Origin: Alphaproteobacteria bacterium
GTDB lineage: Bacteria; Pseudomonadota; Alphaproteobacteria; Rhizobiales; GCA-2746425
Direction of reading: 5' to 3'
Length of the DNA stretch: 64,000 bases
Assembly: GCA_024743215.1 (NCBI GenBank)
Contig: JANSWZ010000004.1
Span: forward strand, 310,001-374,000
This document shows positions 25,750-32,831 of the stretch, in pieces. A program made the translations under genes and the position numbers. Every line of letters starts with the position of its first letter. Position 1 is the stretch's first letter. The notes below the pieces were generated by a model. That model saw only the letters and a program-made list of their open reading frames with translations. It was not told where the DNA came from and searched no databases.

Positions 25750-26532
25750 ATGGACATTATGACAATCTCGATTGAATCTGTTGGCTTTGCCTACACCACA
25801 TCAGGACGTACTTCTCCCATGATCCTGAGCGATGTTGATCTGACCATACCCGAAGGCGAGTTTCTTGTTCTTCTAGGGCCCAGTGGATGCGGCAAGTCGA
25901 CATTGCTGAGGCTGATAGCCGGCTTTGATAATCCCACCAATGGCCAACTGAGCATTGATGGTAGAACCGTCGAAAAACCCGGTAAGGACCGTGGGATGGT
26001 TTTTCAGGACCTCGATAGTGCGCTCTTTGAATGGCTGACAGTCAGTGAGAACGTGGAATTCGGCCTGAAAATTGATGGTGTCCCGAAAGAGGATCGCATC
26101 AGGCGCAGAGATGAAGCCTTGTCGATGGTCAACTTGCTCAATCATGGGCAAAAATTTCCTGACGAACTTTCTGGAGGAATGAAACAACGTGTCCAGATTG
26201 CGCGTATGCTGGCGATGCGTCCAGGTATCATGCTTATGGATGAGCCGTTTGCATCGCTGGACGCGCAAACCCGACAGCGACTTCAGAACCAGATGATTTC
26301 CATCTGGACGGAAATCGGTGGCACTGCTGTTTATGTCACCCACGATATTCGCGAGGCAATCAATCTTGGTCAACGCATTATTTTGATGTCTGCAGGCCCG
26401 GCAGCCGGAATCAAGAGAAGCTATGATGTTGAACTGGAGTATCCACGCAACCAGAGTGACCCACGTTACATCACCTTGTTGGAACAGATATCAAAGGATA
26501 TCGAGGAAGAGGTCAGCAAGGTATGGCAGTGA
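25750..26532 (+). CDS. ABC transporter ATP-binding protein (SsuB/TauB-like)
   Basis: A 260-residue ATPase with Walker A GPSGCGKST, Q-loop MVFQDLDSALFEWLTV, signature LSGGMKQRVQIARMLA, Walker B IMLMDEPF and the switch His in VTHDIREA. The Q-loop to signature spacing and the LFEWLTV element are typical of SsuB/TauB importers. ATG at 25750; ATG 25759 is the alternative. It overlaps the permease gene by 10 nt. Confidence 0.93.
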   Translation: MDIMTISIESVGFAYTTSGRTSPMILSDVDLTIPEGEFLVLLGPSGCGKSTLLRLIAGFDNPTNGQLSIDGRTVEKPGKDRGMVFQDLDSALFEWLTVSENVEFGLKIDGVPKEDRIRRRDEALSMVNLLNHGQKFPDELSGGMKQRVQIARMLAMRPGIMLMDEPFASLDAQTRQRLQNQMISIWTEIGGTAVYVTHDIREAINLGQRIILMSAGPAAGIKRSYDVELEYPRNQSDPRYITLLEQISKDIEEEVSKVWQ

Positions 26533-27338
26533 TTGACCAACCCAACCAAACCAAACCGCATGCCTTGATAGGCTTGCTGTCGCGCTCCAACTTCATTTCA
26601 ATTGTCTCCATTGCTTTGGGGCTGCTGGTCTGGGAAGTTTGTGCGCGCCTTTTCATAGACCCCTTTTTTCTGCCGCCTGTCTCAGTCATTTTTCTGGGCG
26701 CTGTTGAGCTGTTCCAGCAGGACTTGTTACTGACCCATATCGGCGTCAGCCTGATGCGTATTCTAGGTGGCTGGCTTCTTGGCAGTCTGGTAGCAATTCC
26801 ACTTGGCTTGCTGGTCGGCAGCTTTCTAACTGCGAAACGGGTCATTGACCCCTATATCCATTTCCTGCGCTTCATTCCCGCAATCGCTCTGGTGACACTT
26901 TTCATTGTCTGGTTTGGCGTGGGAGAATTGTCAAAAATTCTTCTGGTTATGTATGCCACGGCGTTCATTGTGATGGTTAACACGGCAACCGGTGTGGGAA
27001 CTGTACACCAGAATAAAAGGCTGGCAGCCCGTACATTTGGTGCATCGACCTGGCAGATTTTCTGGCGGGTAACAGTGCCGTCAGCCATGCCATCAATCTA
27101 TGTCGGGATGCGTCTGGCGCTTGCGTCGTCATTTCTGGTCATTGTGGCCGTGGAGATGCTGGCCGCTGAATCCGGTCTCGGGTATCTGATCTGGACATCA
27201 AAACTATACTTCAAGATCGACTGGATGTTCGTCGGCATATTTCTTCTTGGATTTCTTGGGCTGCTGACAGACTACGCATGGAAGATGTTTGGTAAGCATG
27301 TTATTGGCCGGTTCGTAAGAACCGCAGCAAATTACTAG
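26523..27338 (+). CDS. ABC transporter permease (SsuC/TauC-like)
   Basis: A 271-residue inner-membrane permease with about six helices. The ATPase-contact loop is AARTFGASTWQIFWRVTVPSAMPSIYVGMRLAL. The gene overlaps the ATPase gene and is followed 20 nt later by a sulfatase gene, so importer and enzyme are co-transcribed. Confidence 0.93.
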   Translation: MAVIDQPNQTKPHALIGLLSRSNFISIVSIALGLLVWEVCARLFIDPFFLPPVSVIFLGAVELFQQDLLLTHIGVSLMRILGGWLLGSLVAIPLGLLVGSFLTAKRVIDPYIHFLRFIPAIALVTLFIVWFGVGELSKILLVMYATAFIVMVNTATGVGTVHQNKRLAARTFGASTWQIFWRVTVPSAMPSIYVGMRLALASSFLVIVAVEMLAAESGLGYLIWTSKLYFKIDWMFVGIFLLGFLGLLTDYAWKMFGKHVIGRFVRTAANY

Positions 27339-27358
27339 AGTCTGGACGCAAACAAAAA

Positions 27359-28735
27359 ATGGAAAACGGCAAGAACATTATTGTCATTTTCAATGACGAC
27401 CATGGCCAATGGGCTTTGCCAACCTATGGAAACACCGAATTGCATACGCCGACTCTGGATTATCTGGCGCGGACCGGAGTTGTCATGGAGAACGCTTTCA
27501 CCCCGACGCCGGTCTGCTCGCCCGCACGGGCAAGTTTCCTGACCGGACGTCTTGCTTCGCAACATGGTCTGCACGACTACATCGCGACTGGCGATCATTT
27601 CGGAACTAGAAACTGGCTCGGAAGTGAAGTCACACTGGCACAGCTTCTGCAAGCGGCGGGTTACGAGACCGCATTGTCTGGGAAGTGGCACATTGGGAAC
27701 GACATAGAGCCGCAATCGGGGTTTGATCACTGGTTCGCTTTGAGCGGCGATTATCCCATCGGGGCGAAAGGACGTTATCGCTTCAGCCGCGACGGTGTTG
27801 TGGAAGAACATGATGGGTACAAAACGCAGGTGATCACAGACGCCGCAATTCGGTTTTTGCGCAACCGCAACGCTGAGAAGCCGTTCTTTCTGATGATCGG
27901 TCACACCGCCACACATAGCCCCTGGGCAGATCACCCGCAAAGGTTGGTGGATCAATACAAAAACTGCTCCTTCAAAGACATACCTGACGATGATGCCTAT
28001 CCGTTCGGATATCAAAACCTGGAATCGAAGGATCTCATCGATCGCTCTCATTCGCGTGAAGCACTCTCGCAATATTATGCCTCGGTCTCCAGCATTGATG
28101 AAAGTGTTGGCCGCCTGATGGATGAGCTAGATGCCCTTGCACTTCGTGATGACACGTTGATCGTCTACACCTCAGACCACGGCCTGTGCTGTGGACATCA
28201 TGGTATTTGGGGAAAGGGCAACGGCACCATGCCGCTCAACATGGTAGAGGAGAGCATTCGCGTTCCGTTGATTTTTAACCATCCCCGTTCAATTCATTCC
28301 AGCCAGCGCCGCAGCGAATATGTCGACCATCTGGATTTGTTTCAAACGCTGGCGGATTTTGCAGGTGTTGCGTCCGATCTGGATTCAGAGAAAAGATATG
28401 CTGGCCGCAGTTTTTTGCCGGTTCTTGAGAAGGGGGAATCGGACCCATCTTGGCGGAGGATCCAATTTTGCGAATACGGGACTACCCGAATGATCCGAAC
28501 GCCAAGTTATAAGTTGATCCGGAATTATCCAGACGGCGAAATACTTTTGTTCGACTTGGAGGAAGACCCGCGCGAAACCAAAGACATTGCCAAAGATGAG
28601 GCCTGTGACACACTGGTAATCGAGCTGTTGTCCCAGATGAATGCACATTTTGAGCGCTATGAAGTTTCCGAGAATTCTGGCGTTCGTGAGGGGGGGCCTG
28701 AACCTTGTAATGTCACCTCGCCATGGGTGGTCTGA
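27359..28735 (+). CDS. Type I sulfatase, last gene of the importer operon
   Basis: A 458-residue sulfatase. It begins ENGKNIIVIFNDDHGQWALP, with the formylglycine site PVCSPARASFLTGRLAS (C-x-P-A-R) and the metal-binding YTSDHGLCCGHHGIWGKGN. There is no signal peptide, as in the first sulfatase. It is the fifth gene in line after iclR, binding protein, ATPase and permease, 20 nt after the permease gene. The two sulfatases differ in length and active-site flanks and are not recent duplicates. A formylglycine-generating enzyme would be needed and is not in the window. Confidence 0.88.
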   Translation: MENGKNIIVIFNDDHGQWALPTYGNTELHTPTLDYLARTGVVMENAFTPTPVCSPARASFLTGRLASQHGLHDYIATGDHFGTRNWLGSEVTLAQLLQAAGYETALSGKWHIGNDIEPQSGFDHWFALSGDYPIGAKGRYRFSRDGVVEEHDGYKTQVITDAAIRFLRNRNAEKPFFLMIGHTATHSPWADHPQRLVDQYKNCSFKDIPDDDAYPFGYQNLESKDLIDRSHSREALSQYYASVSSIDESVGRLMDELDALALRDDTLIVYTSDHGLCCGHHGIWGKGNGTMPLNMVEESIRVPLIFNHPRSIHSSQRRSEYVDHLDLFQTLADFAGVASDLDSEKRYAGRSFLPVLEKGESDPSWRRIQFCEYGTTRMIRTPSYKLIRNYPDGEILLFDLEEDPRETKDIAKDEACDTLVIELLSQMNAHFERYEVSENSGVREGGPEPCNVTSPWVV

Positions 28736-28933
28736 TAGCACGGCGAGAGAACTCAGTCTGACTGCGGATGGAGTCACACTCTGGGTGCAGCTAAAGCGGC
28801 CCACCAATTTCAAGTGTGTCAAAATTACAAAAGTTTAAGCCGCCTGAAAGAGCGCGGTAAGGTGACAACCTCTATTTCTTTTCTCAACGGCGAGTAACGC
28901 CAATGACTCTACTGATGAGGAGAGAACCAAATC

Positions 28934-30436
28934 ATGACTCAACAAAATACAACTGGAACAAAGACAAAGGGCTGGCTGCGCAAACATGGGCTGCGTGCTG
29001 GCGTGGCAGCTTTAGGCGTTTCTGGTGTTCTGGCAACGGGTGCCGTGTTCAACACCACATCTCCTGTGCTGGCTGATCCAGTTCGCGTTGAATCTGCTTC
29101 GCCTCTCAACTTTGCTGATGTGGTCGAGCAGGTACAGCCTGCTGTTGTCAGTGTGAAAGTTCGCGGCAAACTGCAGCGTGCTTCCAGCAGGCAGGGCAGT
29201 GAGATGCCACGTGAGTTCAGAGATCTGCCAGAAGACCATCCAATGCGCCGTTTCTTCGAGCGCCGGTTTGGCGACCAGGGTAATGATCGCTCAGCGCCCC
29301 GCCGTTCTCAGGGGCAGGGCTCAGGGTTCTTCATAGCCAAAGACGGACTCTTGGTCACAAACGAACATGTCATTAACGGTGGTGAAGAGTTCACCGTCGT
29401 AATGGATGATGGCACAGAGTATGAAGCTGAACTGGTCGGCGCTGATAGCCGCACTGATTTGGCCCTGCTGAAAGTCAATGCCGATCGCGACTTCACTTAC
29501 GTCGCTTTTGCCGATGAGCCATCCAGGGTTGGTGAGTGGGTTGTGGCTGTTGGCAACCCCTTTGGCCTTGGTGGCACCGTGACTGCCGGCATCGTATCGG
29601 CGAATGGCAGAGATATTGGGTCTGGCCCCTATGATGATTTCATCCAGATTGATGCACCGGTGAACCGAGGTAACTCAGGCGGCCCAGCTTTCAACATGCG
29701 CGGTGAAGTCATCGGAGTAAATGCGGCCATTTTCTCTCCATCAGGTGGAAATGTGGGCATTGCCTTTGCTATTCCCGCGTCAACCGCCACTGTTGTGATT
29801 GCCGACTTGCAGGATGACGGCATGGTCGAGCGTGGCTGGTTGGGCGTTCAAATTCAGCCGGTGACCGAAGAGATTGCGGACAGTCTGGGTCTGGACATGG
29901 CCAGTGGCGCACTTGTCACCCGGCCGCAGGACGATAGTCCTGCCGGTGAGGCAGGTATTCGCGCCGGGGATACAATTCTCGCCGTCGACGATACAGTCGT
30001 GGAAAGTCCGAAAGATCTGGCAAAACTGATTGCATCCTATGCACCTGATGCAGAGGCGAAGCTTACCATTTGGCGGAACGGTGAAGAACAGGACATTACC
30101 GTAAAGCTGGGCAGTTTGAATGATCTGGATCGCCGTGCTGATGCCGGTGCGGACAATATGGTCAAACCTGCATCTGTTGAGACCTTGGGTCTGACCCTTG
30201 AAAGCTCAGAAAACGGTGTTTTGATTTCAGACGTGGAAGCTGAGAGCCCCGCGGCAGAAAAGGGTCTCGTCCGCGGAGATGTGATTTTGAACGTCAATGG
30301 TGCACCCGTGGCAACCATAGAGGATGTCACAACTGGTGTTGAGCAGGTCAAACAGGATGGCCGCAAGGCCGTGCTGATGCAGGTCCAGAGTGAACGCGGT
30401 GTTCGCTTCGTCGCTGTGCCTTTCGCAAAAGCCTGA
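28934..30436 (+). CDS. degP: Do-family periplasmic serine protease DegP/HtrA
   Basis: A 500-residue protease-chaperone. A long signal or anchor region (about 20-48) ends PVLA-D. The catalytic triad is His145 (TNEHVING), Asp175 (DSRTDLALLKV) and Ser248 (NRGNSGGPAF). Two PDZ domains follow at about 290-380 and 400-490. It degrades or refolds damaged envelope proteins. AGGAGAG precedes the ATG. The 198-nt gap before it (28736-28933) should hold its own promoter. In rhizobia as I recall them, degP directly follows cycL; here an accessory block lies between. Confidence 0.95.
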   Translation: MTQQNTTGTKTKGWLRKHGLRAGVAALGVSGVLATGAVFNTTSPVLADPVRVESASPLNFADVVEQVQPAVVSVKVRGKLQRASSRQGSEMPREFRDLPEDHPMRRFFERRFGDQGNDRSAPRRSQGQGSGFFIAKDGLLVTNEHVINGGEEFTVVMDDGTEYEAELVGADSRTDLALLKVNADRDFTYVAFADEPSRVGEWVVAVGNPFGLGGTVTAGIVSANGRDIGSGPYDDFIQIDAPVNRGNSGGPAFNMRGEVIGVNAAIFSPSGGNVGIAFAIPASTATVVIADLQDDGMVERGWLGVQIQPVTEEIADSLGLDMASGALVTRPQDDSPAGEAGIRAGDTILAVDDTVVESPKDLAKLIASYAPDAEAKLTIWRNGEEQDITVKLGSLNDLDRRADAGADNMVKPASVETLGLTLESSENGVLISDVEAESPAAEKGLVRGDVILNVNGAPVATIEDVTTGVEQVKQDGRKAVLMQVQSERGVRFVAVPFAKA

Positions 30437-30449
30437 TCTTATCGCGAAC

Positions 30450-30481
30450 ATAGGGTGGCTGACCCCTCTGCCACCCTATTT
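30450..30481 (+). terminator. Hairpin after degP, probable terminator
   Basis: A perfect 10-bp stem, ATAGGGTGGC (30450-30459) with GCCACCCTAT (30470-30479), has a 10-base loop and starts 14 nt after the degP stop. The following T-run is short (TTT), so termination may be partial. Confidence 0.55.
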
Positions 30482-30484
30482 GAC

Positions 30485-30525
30485 GGCGAAGGACAAAAAT
30501 CGTGTCGCCCCGATTGTCTTTCGCC
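30485..30525 (+). other. Second hairpin in the degP-response regulator gap
   Basis: GGCGAAGGACAA (30485-30496) and TCG (30500-30502) pair with CGATTGTCTTTCGCC (30511-30525), with a three-base bulge and one G-U pair. It begins 4 nt after the first hairpin. Confidence 0.5.
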
Positions 30526-30529
30526 TATT

Positions 30530-30559
30530 GGTGACGGGGTGCGTAAATGCCCCGTCGCC
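30530..30559 (+). other. Third hairpin in the degP-response regulator gap
   Basis: GGTGACGGGG (30530-30539) pairs with CCCCGTCGCC (30550-30559) with one G-U pair and a 10-base loop. No T-run follows. It lies about 118 nt before the response regulator start. Confidence 0.5.
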
Positions 30560-30676
30560 AAGCCTTTCCCAAATTACTTCAATACTGCTATTTGCGAGAA
30601 ATATCTTTGCAGCCGCAAGGAAGCAAAATAGGATGCGCTTCAACTCCTGAAATATCGAGACAAGCGCAAATCAATT

Positions 30677-31357
30677 ATGAAAATTCTAATTATCGAAGAC
30701 GATCAGGAAGCCGCCCGGTATTTGGTGAAAGCGCTTACGGAAGCGGGCCATGTTGCAGATCATGCTGCGGACGGTGATACCGGCGCCCACAAGGCTCTTG
30801 TCTATGATTATGACGTCCTGATTGTCGATCGCATGTTGCCAAAGCGTGATGGTCTGTCAATCATTGAGGACCTTCGCGAGCGCGACAAACAGACACCCGT
30901 AATGATTCTATCTGCTCTTGGTCAGGTGGATGACCGGGTAAAGGGGCTGAGGGCCGGTGGTGACGATTATCTGCCCAAACCCTATGCATTTTCAGAGCTT
31001 TTGGCGCGGATAGAAGTTCTTGCCAGACGCCGGAAGCCGGAAGATGTGGAGACCATCTACACCGTCGGTGATCTGGAACTGGACCGCTTGTCTCATACGG
31101 TAACCCGGGCAGATCAGAACATAATCCTGCAACCACGTGAATTCAGGCTTCTGGAATATCTGATGCGTCATGCGGGCCATGTCGTTACGCGAACAATGCT
31201 TCTGGAAAATGTCTGGGATTACCATTTTGACCCGCAGACCAACGTCATTGATGTTCACATGTCGCGGTTGCGTGGAAAGGTCGATAAGGAATTCGACAAA
31301 CCATTGCTGCACACAGTGCGCGGCGCCGGGTATGTGATCCGTGACGACGATAGGTAA
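30677..31357 (+). CDS. OmpR-family response regulator
   Basis: A 226-residue regulator. The receiver has Glu7/Asp8/Asp9, phosphorylated Asp51 (LIVDRMLPKRDG), Ser in MILSALGQVDDRV and Lys in DDYLPKPY. The winged-helix domain (about 130-223) ends NVIDVHMSRLRGKV and HTVRGAGYVI. It overlaps the following histidine kinase gene by 17 nt, so the two form a classical pair. This pair sits between degP and glnE; the signal is unknown. Confidence 0.92.
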   Translation: MKILIIEDDQEAARYLVKALTEAGHVADHAADGDTGAHKALVYDYDVLIVDRMLPKRDGLSIIEDLRERDKQTPVMILSALGQVDDRVKGLRAGGDDYLPKPYAFSELLARIEVLARRRKPEDVETIYTVGDLELDRLSHTVTRADQNIILQPREFRLLEYLMRHAGHVVTRTMLLENVWDYHFDPQTNVIDVHMSRLRGKVDKEFDKPLLHTVRGAGYVIRDDDR

Positions 31358-32831
31358 ATTCTTTCGCACCACAGCGATCAAGCTTTCGCTGATTTACCTT
31401 GCGGTTTTCGCCGGGTTCGCGGTGTTTCTTGTTCTGTATTTGAATAGCACCACCACAGCTCTGTTGACCCGCCAGTTGAATGAGACGGTCAATGCGGAGA
31501 TCAAGGGTCTGGCTGAGCAATATGGACAACGCGGTCTTTCTGGCCTTGTAGCGTTGGTGGAACGCCGGTCCCGGCAACCCGGAGCCAACCTTTATCTTCT
31601 GGTCAATGACAGTGGCAATGTGTTTGCCGGAAACATTGCCCGCATCTCCCCAACCCTGTTTGAAAATGTGGATTCAGAACCACGCGAAATCCGCTATCGG
31701 CTTATTGAAGAGGGCGGTGTGGCCGCTGGGCATACCGCTGTTGTGCGTGTGTTTGAACTGCGCGGCGGTTACAAGATTCTGGTGGGCCGGGATGTAGGAG
31801 AACGCGAGGCACTCCAGGAAGTGGTGCGCGAGACCTTTTTCATTGCCGGGGCGCTCCTGGTGGTTCTGGGACTGATTTCCTGGGTGTTTGTATCCAGCCG
31901 CGTCCTGAAGAGGATTGATGCCGTTTCCAACACAACCCAGAGCATTATCTCAGGCGATCTGTCTCGCCGGCTGATCGTGACAGGCAGCGGCGATGAATTC
32001 GACCGACTGGCTCTCAGCCTGAACGCGATGCTGGGCCGTATTGAAGAATTGATGCATGGCCTGAAAGAGGTCTCCGATAATATTGCCCACGATCTGAAAA
32101 CGCCGCTCACCAGATTGCGCAGCCGGGTTGAATCGGCTTTGGCGGAAAACGGCGAATCCGAGAGCTACCGCGAAGCCCTTGAGATGACGATTGATGAAGC
32201 TGATCAACTGATCAAAACATTCAATGCCCTGTTGCTCATCGCCCGGGTGGAGGCCAAGGCACCGGGTGAAGTGATGGCTGATCTCAACCTGTCTCAGATT
32301 GTTGAGGACGTGGCAGAACTCTATGAGCCGATGGTTGAAGAGCAGGGCATGATTTTTGTTGTCAACACGCCCAAACAGGCACTCGTTCATGGCAACAGAG
32401 AATTGATCAGTCAGGCACTGGCAAATTTGTTGGACAATGCACTGAAATATGCGCCGCCCGCGACAGAGGGGCACAATGGACCGGAACCAAAGATCAAAAT
32501 ATCTGTGGCCAATCAAGCGGATGAAACCGTATTGACCGTGTCTGACAATGGGCCGGGCATCGAAGAAGAGGCGCGCGCGCGTGTGCTGCAGCGCTTTACG
32601 CGCCTCGACAGCAGTCGCACGCAACCCGGTTCCGGTCTTGGTCTCAGTCTGGTTTCTGCCGTTGCCGGCCTGCATAATGCCAAGATCGACTTGCAACATA
32701 CGGTTCCTTCAACGAAAGATGATGGCGAGGATCATCCCGGGCGTGGTTTGAGCGTTTCAATGCGTTTCCCTGGCCTGCAGGATATGAAGGGCAAAATCGG
32801 TGAATTGGCAGGAACTGAGCAACCAGCATAA
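31341..32831 (+). CDS. HAMP-domain sensor histidine kinase
   Basis: A 496-residue membrane kinase beginning with GTG. Helices at about 11-34 and 164-186 enclose a periplasmic domain of about 130 residues. HAMP (about 187-240) leads to His250 in VSDNIAHDLKTPLTRLRSRVE. The ATPase domain has ANLLDNALKYAPPA, VSDNGPGIEEEAR and PGSGLGLSLVSAVAG. Cognate to the regulator encoded just upstream. Its 3' end overlaps the glnE start by 32 nt if the GTG at 32800 is used. Confidence 0.92.
   Translation: MTTIGKFFRTTAIKLSLIYLAVFAGFAVFLVLYLNSTTTALLTRQLNETVNAEIKGLAEQYGQRGLSGLVALVERRSRQPGANLYLLVNDSGNVFAGNIARISPTLFENVDSEPREIRYRLIEEGGVAAGHTAVVRVFELRGGYKILVGRDVGEREALQEVVRETFFIAGALLVVLGLISWVFVSSRVLKRIDAVSNTTQSIISGDLSRRLIVTGSGDEFDRLALSLNAMLGRIEELMHGLKEVSDNIAHDLKTPLTRLRSRVESALAENGESESYREALEMTIDEADQLIKTFNALLLIARVEAKAPGEVMADLNLSQIVEDVAELYEPMVEEQGMIFVVNTPKQALVHGNRELISQALANLLDNALKYAPPATEGHNGPEPKIKISVANQADETVLTVSDNGPGIEEEARARVLQRFTRLDSSRTQPGSGLGLSLVSAVAGLHNAKIDLQHTVPSTKDDGEDHPGRGLSVSMRFPGLQDMKGKIGELAGTEQPA

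Noticed and set aside
28736-28933. Heat-shock (RpoH) type promoter before degP, from CTGAAA and CCTCTATTT
   Set aside because: The spacing and both elements fit poorly; a degP promoter is expected here but I cannot assign it.
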